From Malurus cyaneus samueli (lineage: Eukaryota > Chordata > Aves > Passeriformes > Maluridae), in contig CM019216.1 of NCBI GenBank assembly GCA_009741485.1, positions 23,907,119-23,971,118 of the forward strand: a stretch of 64,000 nt of DNA, given 5' to 3'. The number at the start of each line of letters is the position of its first letter. The stretch's first letter is position 1. Below are positions 39,587 to 52,790 of this stretch, one piece after another. The notes under the pieces are model-generated. The model made no database searches and was not told the origin of the DNA. It worked only from the letters and a program-made list of their open reading frames with translations. The position numbers and the translations under genes are program-made.

Positions 39587-41145
39587 CTTTGTGAGTCTGT
39601 GTACCTCCTGGTAGTTTTGGTTATCAGTTTTGCACAATAACATCCCTTTGTTGTATGCTGTTTTTAATAATTTAGAGTTGATATGTTAGCTTTTTCTACC
39701 TTAGCGTGGGCATTATTATCATTATATGGGGCTCCTGATACTGACTCTTCTCAGCTTGGTCACGGGCAGATTGCCATAAAGGAAGATGCTAAAAAAGGTT
39801 CATTCAAGAAGTGGAACAATCAGAGCTGCTAAAAGAAGTAGATTTCACTCAGGCATCCATGAGAGCTCTTTCTGCCAGGCAAGGCCTCCTGGATCCCCTC
39901 ACACACATCTGGGAATGAAAGCTGAGGGTCTATCTGCTTCGTCCTGAAACTATTTTGGACACCTGGTTGTTGTGAACGACATATGAACGACACATGAGTA
40001 TGAACAGCCACTATGAAAACCTCTGAGAACTCTGTCTATGCATATTTATCATGTGCTGGCACATTGAGGTCATTCTTCTGCCAAATCAGGGAGCAGGATG
40101 AATTCCTGCAAAATCCTGTTCAGAACGGGGGACCAAGTTTGCTTGATTTTAAGTCTGTCTTGGGTAAGTGAGGGAAACAAGTCATAGACATTTTTTGACA
40201 AAGGAAGTGTAGGCGAGTTTAGGCAAATAATTTGTCATGACAAGGGACAGAAAATGTCTGGCTGCAGAATTGTATTCAGACACTCTATTCCCAACTGAGA
40301 ACACATCCACAGAAGAATTTTGCTCTCTGCCTGTAACTGATTCACCTTTATCTCCTTTCCTAAATGTTCCTGTGTAGTGACAGTTTGAGGTTCTTAGATG
40401 GAAATAATTATAACTTTATTAATTAGTACACTTGGCTACATAACATTACAACCCTACTCACAGTATAATCTAATAAAACAAATGAGCCATCTTAGGCTTT
40501 TAAATTCAAGTGCTCCCCTACATCTCAACAACTTCTATCCACTTGTATAATTTATATGATGTGAAGTATCAGGGTCACGCATGACTTGGAGGCAACTCAG
40601 TTTCATGTTTATTAGCAGGTCACAGACCCAGGGGCACAGACCCAGAAAAGTCCTGTCAACAAACTAAATTGTACCTTGAAGCAAACAGCAAAGTGACTGA
40701 GTGCTGAATACAATCTGAACGTGTTTTGTGTGGCAGAGACCACACTTTTTCAGACACATTCTGTGTACAAACAGATACAAAAATCTGGCTCCACATCTCA
40801 GCTCGAAAGACTCTGCAAAGATCTTCTGAGCTCAAGAAGCAACAGCAGATTTCACCAAATACTAACTCAAGGCTGTGTCACACCTTAATGAAATCTTCAG
40901 CCCAAAACAGGACATTCCAACACCTTTGTTGCCTTTCTTTATAAATACGCTTTCTTGGCAAGCCCTGCAGAAATTGCTTATTTCAGTGGCTTAACTGACT
41001 TTTAAGTCTGCACCTACTAGAACAAAAACCCAAATCTGGACATTCACCACCTGAGAATGCTATTCATAAACCAAAATTTGTGAAAATTATTTAAGTAACA
41101 TAATGAAAACTATCCTTTATTAATGAAGGCTGCACTAGTACACTT

Positions 41146-41298
41146 CACTTAATCAGGACACACATAATTAGGAAATCTGGTTAATTAGGCTTTTTCTTAG
41201 GAAGCTGAATTAAACCAAATGAGTTTTGACTGGCAAGGGACAATGGTTAATTGGGATGATAATTCCACTTAATTGGCATGCCTGCAGGCAGTTAAGTG
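41146..41298. promoter_or_regulatory. Cluster of three CACTTAA and several TAATT motifs
   Basis: CACTTAA lies on plus at 41146-41152 and 41266-41272, and on minus at 41292-41298. Between them are ATAATTAGG, TTAATTAGG and TTAATTGGG. CACTTAA-type sites are bound by NK2/NK3 homeodomain factors and TAATT by many homeodomain proteins. A palindrome GCCTGCAGGC lies at 41280-41289. This is a hypothesis only. Confidence 0.25.
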
Positions 41299-41578
41299 GT
41301 CTGTGAGGCTCAGAGGCTAATAACAGCCTTTTTTTCCTCAACGGACCTGTGCCCATCCAAAATTAGTAAACCAAAATGGTTTTACACATTAAGCATCACT
41401 CAAAAGTTCACTCTGTTCAAGAGGTCATCTTCACAGAACTTTTAAGGAAATTGAAGTACTAATTTTTCTCCAAATATATTCCAACTCCAAGTAAGGAAAT
41501 AAAAGACCTAGATTTTTTCACTTGGTTCTGAAATACTTTACTGCCAAAGTTTCTCTCAGCCATCAGATTCCAATGTTG

Positions 41579-41711
41579 GAAAACAAACAAAAGAAAATTA
41601 AAAATAAAAAGCCCCAATAACACCAACCCAACAATGACAACAAAAAACAAACAAAAAACCCAACAGAAAAACAAAACAAAATAAAACCCCAAAACAAGAA
41701 ACAAGAAGAAA
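41579..41711. repeat. A/C-rich low-complexity tract (CAAAA-like)
   Basis: Irregular CAAAA/CAAAC/AAAACCCC units. The hydrophobic open frames it creates on minus (Phe/Leu/Val-rich) are artefacts of TTTTG repeats. Confidence 0.85.
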
Positions 41712-44195
41712 ATCTAGTGCTTTCAGTACACACTGCATTTGCCATGCACAGTTATCTAAATCCAACCTTGCTGACTCCACCAGGAAAGCCCCAAGGGCAC
41801 ATTCCCACGCTCTTGGCCTCAGTTTCCTGTTCATCACCCTTTCTCAGTGCACTGGCTGCGGTGTTTTGGATCCCTCCCAGCCACCAGCCCCTGTCCTACT
41901 CAGCACAATTCTGCACTGCAAGCCTGACTCAAATGCCTTGACCATTGGGCTCTTAAGGCAGCAATGATGGATTTACTACCACTACATCATGGTATTTGGG
42001 ACAGCTAAATGCACAAACTGCAAGATTCATCTAAAAAAGTTAAAGTTTTGTTTTTTCTTGAGGAAAGGAGTACTTTGAGGCTCCCCTTTACCAATGAATG
42101 AGTTCTCATGTAGCTTTAAGACATCTTTAAAATCTGTACTCCTTCAATTGAGTTTTTTTATTTCAAGTTTTCTGACACATAGATGTTACAGCTGCATAAG
42201 CCTCATTTCTTTAAGAAAACAAGTGAGAAATAAATTTCATTTTTTCCTGACTATCGTAGCAGAAAGCTTAATTCAATATGTAAAAAAAAGATAACTTAAT
42301 GGCAAGTTAGACAGGCACTAGCATAAACTGCAGCTTTTCCTGAAGCTTAGGAACTAACAATGGAAAGTCAGAGAGAAAAATTTTAAAGCAATCACTAAAT
42401 ATATGAAAATTAATAACTCCAATGTGCATTTATCACACTGAAGAAAGTAATGAAATTATTAAGATTGAACGTTCAATATTTAATCAGTGTCAGACTCTAG
42501 TTAAACAGATAATCTTTAATTTGATTCACTAATAACCCAGTGCTGATACGAAATTTTACAATATTGACAGCTGTGCACATCCCTGCACATGAAGGGAGGT
42601 ATTATTTTTACAATGTTCATTTTTTTAATTTGGACAATTCTGCATTGGCCAATCATCATCTACAAGATGTTTCCCACATCCCTTTGGTAAGTACAATTTG
42701 AGCCAGAACATTACTCTGCCACTGTAAGCTCTGCCAGTTCAAGATCAAAGCACTTTTAAAAAGGATTCAAATAAACTATTATGGAATTAGGGGGGACGCG
42801 TATGTGGGGACAGATTTACATTTGCTTTCCTATAAAGTACCTTATTTCTTTGCAAGGAGGGAGGAAATGCGAATCTTTTCTGAACCCCAGGGATACAAAC
42901 TTCATGAAAATGAAATGTCATTAGCAGCACTTTCAGATATTTCCCAGGGACATAATCTCCAAATCAAGTTTTGTAACTGAAAAGAGACTGTTCAGTTGTT
43001 CAGTAATTTATATTTATGGTGTTACAATGTTTAAATTCAACTACAAATTTTTCATAAGGAGAATATACCTAAGCAAACCCTATTAAAGTAACGAGGAAAG
43101 GGAGTGCTCTTTATTAAAATACATGCTTCATGGCAATATCAAGCTCCATTTTTCTTAACTTAACCTTGAAGAAAAGGTTTTGATTTTAATTCAGCAAATA
43201 ACTTTCCACTAATATATCTCAGCCCTAAGATATCTAAAGCCTTGCAGGGGATCTTGTCTCCATCTGCAGATCTATTCTTTGTAATGTTGACTGCTCCCCT
43301 GAGCATGGTGAGAGCTCTTCAAAGCATGAAGGAAGTATTGGAGAAGAGCCCTGACTTGTGGGCTGTTTATCAATGCTGTGACATCTGCCCATGGACACAC
43401 ACCTCAATCTCTTATTCACACACAAACCTGGAAACCCTTTCCTGCTTTACACAGCTCATGGTAAAGATCCAACACAAACGAAAGGAAATTTTGTATTTTC
43501 CTGCAACATAATCCCATGGTCTCAATCTGTTAACATCATCACTGAAGGATTCTATATCCAGTGGAATTTTGCACTTAATCAACCACAACAAAAATTTTGC
43601 TGTGATCCTAAGTTAAAATGACATTTAGTTATCCTCCTTCTCCAGTTTAACTTACTTTACACAAACTCAAAGTATCTTCAGGTATCTTTAAACTGTTAAT
43701 ACTGTTTGGAATTGCCTAGTTTTTCTTACTATCTTCCTCAGACTCAACAAAGAAGTCAGAATTACTGTTGCAAAAATGCAGTGACACTCTAAGTTGAGAG
43801 GTAAAAATAAAAGACCATTGTGGAAGGTCTGGGCAAGAATAAATGTATATGAAAACACAAGAAAGATGATCAATGAACTTCTGAAAAGACCTTGCAATCA
43901 AACTGTCATTCCCAAAGGAGGAGTCCCAGCTACAGCAGCCCCAGCAGTCTGACAAAGTCAAGCACACTCTCTTGATCTCCAAAACCATTTAATATTGATG
44001 TCTATGAAAAGAAATAAAAAGGCAATTTAGTGTATTTTTCTCTGAGTTGTCTGGTATTTTCTGTGTGTTTGATCTTTTCTGCCAACTTGTTTATTCCTAA
44101 CTCTTCACCACCCCTGCAGTTCTAACCCTCTTCCAATACCCCTGACTCCACTAAAGAAAATATGAAAACTACTGAGTGCTTTTGTTGTTTTTTGG

Positions 44196-44211
44196 TTTTT
44201 TTTTTTTTTTT
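44196..44211. repeat. Poly-T tract (T16)
   Basis: Sixteen T residues after TTGTTGTTTTTTGG. Confidence 0.85.
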
Positions 44212-47200
44212 AAATTTTTGTATGGAAATTTTACAGCTAAGGCCAATTATTTCTCAACCAACATGCATGAAAAGATGATATTATCATGATGGCACTTCTC
44301 ACAATATCTTTGCAGGTATTGTGACATTTTTAATAGCACTGAGCAAAAATTCAAGTGGGAAATCGTACCTAGTTCGCCTGTCAATGTCAGTGAAATTAAA
44401 GCTATTAATATTTTATCAAAATTGTGAGCATGGTGTAATAATTAATCATAATTTCTCTTTGAAATAAAGAACATGCACATCAATATATTAATATCAATGA
44501 GTAATTTTTACATGGCCTTTAAAAGTTATTGCATATGTCCTCCTAGAAAATGCTTCCATCATATTTAAAATGAAAAATATAAAATAAACAATATAATTCT
44601 TTTTTTTTTCTCATACACTTTGGAATTAATTATTCCTAACTGAAACAATAGCAATATTTATGGTAGTCTTAATTTAAAAGCTACTTTTCCTAAAAATGTA
44701 CACAAAATTCAAGGCATCTAAATTTCTCATAGATGCTGAAGCCACAGACAGTATCTTCTACTGCTACACATAATTTTTTTATTAATTCAAATTAATTTAG
44801 TTTTCATTATTTATTCCACTTGTGGCTGGTTTTATTTAACTTTCCCATTCTGTTATTTTTATTTTCTCCATTGTTTTCTCCTTTATATGTGGTCTCATCT
44901 ACAGATGGGACAAACACCAGCTTAGAGGATCTAAGAGAGAACTCACTGGTGGGATCTAGCAACTGGCACACAGTATATAAAGGTATCCAAAAATGTGTGT
45001 AAGTCTCTCAGAAGAGTCAAGAAGCCTTTTTGACCCCAATACAATACTGAGCAGATGCATTCTTTCCTATTTTGTAACTATTTTTCCTAGAAATACTTGT
45101 GAGCCACAAGGAACCTGCTACCCTTAGGGACAGTACACCAGTCGTTTATGCCAGTATAGAAAATCCTCTCAGATGCATCACATAATGCTTTATTCCTGCA
45201 CACAGCAGGAAAGATGCTGGGTTTAGTAACAAAAAGGGATTTTCCTCCTTCCCTGATTCTCAGTCTCTGATCACAGTGGTTGGAAATACTGATTTTTCTA
45301 TAAATAAAAGTCCTCAGCTGCTCATTCCTCACCTGCTGTGCGTGCCAGGAGTATCAGAGCCCTTGTGCAGAACAGCTGGATGACCTAAGAGCAGGATGCA
45401 TAACTAAATCTGGTGTAAGGGTAACTGGAAGGGATCTAACAGGCCAACATTATAGAATAACAGACTACCTTATATTATAGCAATATAATTTCCAGTAAAT
45501 ACAGAAATATGTATCACCGTATGAAACATGATACATACATTATATTATTCCATAATAATATACACAAAACCAACGTAGATTCTCTGTTCCCACTGGCCTT
45601 AAACTACATAAAATCACTTCTAGCTCAGACCTGATTAAAGAGCTGCAGTACACATTGAGATTTAATTGATACACCATATATATGGCCTTCAACTATGGCT
45701 GGACACAGTAATTTAAATAAAATAGACTAGGGTTTGCCAGAAAAAAAGCTACATCCAGATTTTATTTGTTTCCTATTTTAACACTAAGGATATGACGCAG
45801 TAAGTCTGAAATGTGGACAGAAAATAAACTATTTTTAAGTGACATGGCAATACATGATTGCACTACAAAACAGGCTTTTGCGATCCAGCAGAAAATATGA
45901 TTTCTGACCATGCAAAAAGCTGAGCTCTGAGTGAAGACTGATTAACCAAATTAAAGATCACTTTAAACATACTGCAACATATTCATAGTGTTTGGGAGAC
46001 AGATGGGGATGGTAAAGCCACATTTTTGTGCAGATATGCAACAGCATATCAGGGACTCATCCAGTTGGATGACATGAATCACCCACTGTACCACACAATA
46101 TGGGGTAGTCAAGCAGACTGTCACCATTCCCCCTGCACAATTATTTTTTTCATAGCTTTGTATCACCTCTGTCTTTAACTGCACCTGCCTTCAGTCTGGT
46201 CTGCAAGCTCCTACTATGCATGCAGCTCATTTTACAGACTGACATAAATCTATTAAGTGCTTTTCAAAGCAAAATGCAAGTGTAGATCAGCCAATAGCCA
46301 CAGCACAATTTGTCTTTCTGATGTGTTTACAGGCAGAAAAGAAATCTCAATCCCAATCAGAGCAAAATCTTTGTTTAATTTAGCATTTGTTTCTTTTACC
46401 GATTTTTAACTGATCAGTTTAAGGGTAATGACTGGGCAGAGATAACAGTTGTTTATCCTGTGATTTACCATGATGTTACACATGCAATTCTCCTTTTTGA
46501 CATTGAAGGAATTCTCTCAGCCCTTCTGAGATAACAGCTCTGGTTTCCCATGCACAGTAACTACAGTTATTTTACAGCTCTTGGTTGTTTTTCTCTATCT
46601 ATTTTAACTCAGTGGCCAATGAGTGTTTGGCACCTAAGGAAATCCTACAGTCTAGGGACTCATGAGTACATTAAAACAACTCAGGAACATGTCTTTAGAA
46701 CAAGGTGGTTTTTTTTTTTTCTCACTTACTCAAAAACGGTAACGATGTAAACGATATATAAATAATAAGCAGCCATCAAATGTTACTCTAAAAGCAGATT
46801 TTTTTTATCTCTGCAGAGACCTTTTGAAGCCCTTATTGGTTGAAAAAAAAATTACTTTTTTCTGTGTTTTTCTGACAATTATTCCACTGACAACTTTTGG
46901 ACTATGTAAGTCAATTCATCATATCTGATCAGAATCTTAGAGCCCAGGTTTAACTCCTGTTCAGCATCTTATTTTTGATTTTAACAGGTTATAAGCTAAA
47001 TTGACAATCCAGAGAAAAATTCTGAAAAATAAGGATGTTTCCATTGTTTTCAGTTCCTTCTTGTACTGACCTGCTCAGGGTTAACTCCATGGCAAGTATC
47101 CATTATAAACAGACACAGTAAGTATGTACCTTAATCAGAAATAGCCACAGATCCTGCTGGGCTTGTCTGCCTTCAAAACTTTCTCACTTCTTCTAATCTG

Positions 47201-49368
47201 GCTCTAAAAACTCTCATTTTCAACAGCGCTGTAACTATGTTGTTACTCACTGGGCCATTCACAAGTTATACCAACATGAAAATAATATAGAAGTTAAGTT
47301 GGTGTACAACAGATACAAACTTTGTCCTGGTATGTCTAAAGGAGAGAGTTCAAATGTCTTTCCATGTTTAGTAAGTAAGAAGTGAAAAAGAAACTGCATC
47401 CACGGAAGAGTTTTTAAACAGCTGAGGGAAAAAGCAAGCAAGGAGGCAGCCAGTAACTGTACTCAAGTAATTTGAATAAGCAACATGAGTTATTTCTTCT
47501 TAAGCATGCTTTTGTTGACTCCTGCATCTATCCTCAACCTGCCTCTCTCAATGAGCTGTCTCTAGTAGCCAGTGACATTGTGTGCCATCATTCCCAGCTG
47601 AGTCCCATTTACAGCCTTGGGACTGCCTCACTCCTCTTTCTGTGCCAGTCAGCTCTGAACAAACTAGATCACTAGTCTCTAGAGTCATCATGTAACTCTT
47701 CAGAAAGATTACACTTTGTACAGGCTTTCTTTCAAAAAAGGCTCGTGCACCTAAGAGAATTTCCTTCTGTTTTAATCCAAGTCACAGTTTCCCTTTGCAG
47801 TCAATGACATATGGGCAGCTCCGGAATGCCTCCTCTCCTATTAAAATCCTTTCCCAGTTTGACATTTAGTTCATCTGAAGATTTTGCCTCTCACTTTGAT
47901 GTTTCCAAAGTGAAGTGCAGAAACTCAGAAGGCAGACAGGAGATTAGATTCATCCTAATTATCAGCATTTTTAGAATGCAGGTGTAAGTGGGATGATGGC
48001 TGGGAATGTACTTTGAGATACAACTCTCACACAGGAAGTTTCTTCATCTGCTGCCTGGCTACAGATTTTGCTACAGGGTCTAACTATTGCACTGCTTGTG
48101 TTGGTCTCACCCAAAAGAACTTGCTGTGTTGAAATAAAAATCTATTAAGATGCAAATCTCCATTTTCAAAATTTGATACAAAAAGCAGGTTTGACAGACA
48201 AAGTAGCTTTACATATCAACTCCTTAAGAAAATTGCTACAGACATAAATATTTAGGGAAATGTTCTTATTAAGAAGATTTGACACATCATACATATGGAC
48301 AGATTTTTAATGGTATTTAATGTCACTAACACAACTTTATCAACAAACTCTCATTGAACAGGAAATGGGATTTGTTGACTAATTTTTATTGTGACATAAA
48401 AAAACACCGAAGTAATGGTTAGATTATTTTCTCCATTATTTTTATAGGCTGCAATCTTCCCCAACTATTTTGTGAAGTACTCTGGCCAGGCTGGTCATGG
48501 CACAATCACCACACAATCACGCTGCTCCTGCAGGTTTTTCTTTCACTGGCCACATTTTTATTCCACTGCTTGTCATTCCATCATTAACTTTTGATTCACT
48601 GGTCAACTCCAGCTGTATCTGCCACATTCCTGTAGTCCTAAAACAGTCAGTCCTTCCCAATTTTCTTCACCACAGGGTGATGGAGATGCTGCACATGTCC
48701 CCACTGAAGAGCAAATGCCCACATAACGTAAGCCAAAAAGCCCCACAAATGAATTGAAGTAGTGACTGCCTGGTATACATAAAACTTCAAACTGAGAACA
48801 TTCTCCCTACCAGAAGGCCTAAAATCCAAACGTGAAACACAAAGCATGAGACATCAGCCATTAGACAGCAGAACTGCTGCTCTCACACCAGTGCACTATG
48901 ACCCTCCTCCACACTCCTGATTTTTTTCTGCTTTTTTCCTAAAATTAACATTACTATACTAGTAACTGCGAAGTATTGCATCATTTTGGTGATATTAAAG
49001 TATACTACACTTTATTTTTCCAGCCACACCACTGATATTCACGGAAACATTCTACTTTTTCTGCATCATTAATGACTGATAATACTACTGTCTTCAGAGA
49101 TTCAAGTCTGTATATTATTAGGATTCCTTCTTTTTCTAAACAAGAAATATCTGGATGAATGATAAAAACACATTCATGCACAGAATGGACTTCTCCAAGA
49201 CAGAAGAGTTGCCTGTATACATTCAACAAGTACAAACATGAAGTTTTAGGAAGTAAAGGATATATACTTATATATATTACATATGTTTGAAAGGTTTTAA
49301 GTCTCCTAATGGTTTGGAATACAACAAATGAGACATCTATTTCCAAACATCTCCAGCCATGGAGATCA

Positions 49369-49398
49369 AAACTCTCATCAGCCAAACTCTCATCAGCC
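49369..49398. repeat. 15-bp tandem duplication
   Basis: Two perfect adjacent copies of AAACTCTCATCAGCC (49369-49383, 49384-49398). Confidence 0.92.
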
Positions 49399-52300
49399 AC
49401 ACCAACAGATGTCAAATGCTAAAACAGAGCAACTTGTTGATTAATACTTCTCTCTTGGTTATGGGAGAACTTTAAAAATAGTTGGACTGTTATTATAATT
49501 TTCTGTTTTCTGAGGGAAAGAGCTTATTGAGTGATTAAAAAACCTGGTCTGCTCATTGTATTTATAAATTTTATTTACAACTTTGAATAGTGAAGTGATA
49601 GTATTTCAATTAAATTATTCAAAGCAATAAAAACTAAAGGTTATTGTGAAGAATTGCTGAAAGGTCTCATTATATACTATTACTAGAAATAAAACCAGCA
49701 GAAAAAAATGAGTGATGATAAATGCAAAGTAATGCAATGGAAATAATTAGACTGAAGTATTGATAAACATCAAAATACTAAAAGTAAATAGCTCTTAATT
49801 AGTTATTATCATTCAACAAAGATGCCCTGGATTTTTTACAAATGCCATTCGAAAAACATCAAATCGGTGCAAGCAGGAAGAATGGTAAATAGTACTAGGA
49901 AAAGCCCAGAAGAAAAAGTACTAAAAAATAGTACTAAAAACAGTACTTGAAAAACAATGGAAGATCCATTCCATTACCAGACTGCTTTTTGACTGCCAAG
50001 ATGAGCTACTACATGCCATCCTGGCCATCCCATCCCAACCGAAAAATAAGAGGTAAGCAAAAGAAAAGAGAGAAAGATAGTCAGAAGAATGTCAGGGAAC
50101 ACTAGAGCTACCTCTGCTTCTGTACAATAAAAGGTGGAGGCCAGAAAAGAAATAAATCCAGAGCAATAAAACAGTCAGGACTGGTGTGAAATGATCCTCT
50201 GCTTTTAATCATGCATGAAGATGAGGGCATTTACTGTTAGGCAACTGCTTTAGAACAAACAAGAGTAAGGGGGATTTGGGGTTTTATTTTTGTTTTTATA
50301 CTCAGTGCAGAACTGAACTGCAATACACATTGCAATCTGAAGTTTTTCTTAGGCCAGAAGCTTAACTACGGTTCGAGAAAAGCCTCTGACAAACTCAGGG
50401 AAGAGAAGTAAAAGCTGCTGCAGGGTATAAGGCAAGATGGTCTTGGATGCAGCCTTGAAGAGATTCAATTTTTGACTGCTGGAAGCTGAAAGAACACGAC
50501 TGAGGTAAGATTACTTTGCATTTTTGCTTTTTCTTTCATGCTTTCCTAAGTGACCATAACATAGCATCCTCAGAACTGACTACATTGACTTTTGCTACAT
50601 TAAAAGTTTACTAATACCAAAATTCACTAATAGCAAAATCTTCTCTCTTCATTTTGTTTTTAAAAATAAAAGAAGACAATCAAAACAAACCCCAAGACAC
50701 TGTAGGACCTAAAGTTTTGTTTTCAGTGTGAATGACAGCATGACTTTTTTTTTGGTTTTAAGTGTACCTTCACAAATTAATTAAACCTTAAAAATACAAT
50801 TGTCATTTTGCTCATATATGTGAAACAGAGATAAGTAACCTGCAAGTTAAAGTAACCAGTGAAGCTAACAACCAATTCCTTGAAAGAACCAAAAAGCACA
50901 CAAGAGATGTCAAGGTACCTATCGCCTTGAAGCAGCTGGGGAGATAATCCTAGGAAAAAGATACTTAGTTGGGCAAGTCACCAGATGACCCACTCTTCAT
51001 GACACAAATATAAAGACATTTGAGGAATTATGTGCACTTTGTATTGCCATCCATTTTATAGCTTTACAGCAGAAAGAACCAGTGGTCTATACTGTATATC
51101 AATAAGTATATTTAAAAATTCAGTCAGTTGAAAAATAATGGGGTTTAATTTTCAATTGAAAAGGCTATTTTAGTGTACATCTCCACCCCTAAATGTTCAC
51201 TTTGAGGAAACATTTAGGACCACTTAAAATAAGTGATTTAAAAAACAGAAGTGCTGTCACTCAATCAGCGAAAACCGTTGTTAGGAAAAAACGTCAATAT
51301 CTAAGAAAAGTCAAGAACCACAATCCATAAGTTGTGATGACTCTCTTGAGTACACTGATACTTGAATGTATTCATATTAATTTGATTTCTTAAGTAATAT
51401 TTAGGGGAAAAAAAGGCTATGAAGAGGTAAACTGCTATGACATTTCACGCCTTGACAGAATTTTGGATTTTTATTCCTTTGATTATCAAAAATTGTGTGC
51501 GAAATTGCCAGAGATGTTGCACACTGGGAAAAACAGAACCCAGAAAAATTAAAACAGCTGCTAAAATTTTTTCATATCAGAGTTTTAAAATAATTACCCT
51601 ACTAATTATTTATTGCTTCAAGTATTTTTGCAGAATGTGCAAGTGTAAATTATTTACTTTGACAGGCATAAAAGATGTATTTTAGAGATGCAGCTGTGCT
51701 GCTGCTCAGTGTCATATTTAGGGAAATACTTTGCCTGTTGAGGTTCTTTGAAAGTGGAAAAAAAGATTGGCATCTCCCCGCCCACACCATAGCTTATTTA
51801 GAAATAAACATTAGATTACAAAACCATGGAATATGAAATGGTATGTAAATAGAGATTTCATATTATACCGCAGCACAGCAGAAATTCAGATGGCTAATAA
51901 AAAATGTGCAAAACAAATGCCATATACCTAAAACTGACAAAATTGTTATTGTGTGCTGTATGTACAAAGATTATCTGTAACTGGTCTGTACTATATATGA
52001 GTTCCTATATATACAGTAAATATATGTTTGAAGTAAAATAATTTCTTTTGCAATATTAGACTGAGAAAGACTTTCAAGGGACTAAACTCAACTTTAAGAT
52101 GTTTTAATTGCTCCCACTGAAAAAAATGACTTCAAAGTTTTTTTTTAATTTCCCGTAATTCTCAATTTTCTCATAAATAATTCTGGTATTAAGAACTTCC
52201 AGTGTGAAATTAGTAAATTTGTATTTCACTGGAAGGCTCTTCTTCCTTAGTGATTATTCATCACTAGCTGGATCAGTTAGAATAGTTAATGTTCCTAATG

Positions 52301-52480
52301 ATAGGTAAGAAAATCATTTTAACCAATGGTATGGAGCAACATGAGATAAAAGAATTTAAGGTAAAAAGTCAGTAAGATATTTAGGCACCTACAAGGAAGT
52401 CTGGAAGAGATTGTAGGCTGAATTAAAAACAAAACCTTGCATTCACCTGCTGCCTCACCACAGCGATTCCTAATAAGAGA

Positions 52481-52527
52481 ATCTGATCTGATCTGATCTG
52501 ATCTGATCTGATCTGATCTGATCTGAT
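52481..52527. repeat. ATCTG pentanucleotide microsatellite (9.4 perfect units)
   Basis: Nine uninterrupted ATCTG units plus AT, equivalent to (GATCT)n, with GATC in every unit. The array is perfect, which suggests a young and probably length-polymorphic locus. In minus frames it spells an Ile-Arg-Ser-Asp-Gln repeat with no coding support. Confidence 0.97.
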
Positions 52528-52597
52528 AAATACCCCCAGAAAACTGTACAGGCAGATGATCACCAGTGACCATCCATCAGCTGGGCTGCTTTAGATG

Positions 52598-52790
52598 ACC
52601 ACGTGTTTATTCCCAGCTCTCGAGTGGTGCCAACGTGCCTCAATTTAGAGCAGACACAAGTGGCTGCGGTAATGTATGCAAATATGTTGGATAGCAGCTT
52701 TTGAAGTGGTAATTGGTTCAATTCCTGATCATCTGACCACACAGTTGTAAACAATCTTTTTAAAGTGGTCGTGTCACTGCAGCTGCAATC
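52598..52790. promoter_or_regulatory. Motif-dense block, candidate enhancer or conserved element
   Basis: A balanced-composition block just beyond the pentanucleotide array. It holds CACGTG (52600-52605), the octamer ATGCAAAT (52676-52683), TAATTGG (52710-52716), forkhead-like TGTAAACAA (52746-52754) and the palindrome TGCAGCTGCA (52778-52787). Such stacking is typical of developmental enhancers, but conservation was not tested. Confidence 0.3.

Noticed and set aside
41459..41837. Hydrophobic minus-strand frames that look like membrane proteins
   Set aside because: Produced by the CAAAA-rich low-complexity tract read in reverse (Phe/Leu/Val from TTTTG repeats).
49005..49415. 136-codon minus-strand open frame
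   Set aside because: No recognisable domain. It includes the 15-bp duplication and lies in ordinary intron. Chance is the simplest explanation.
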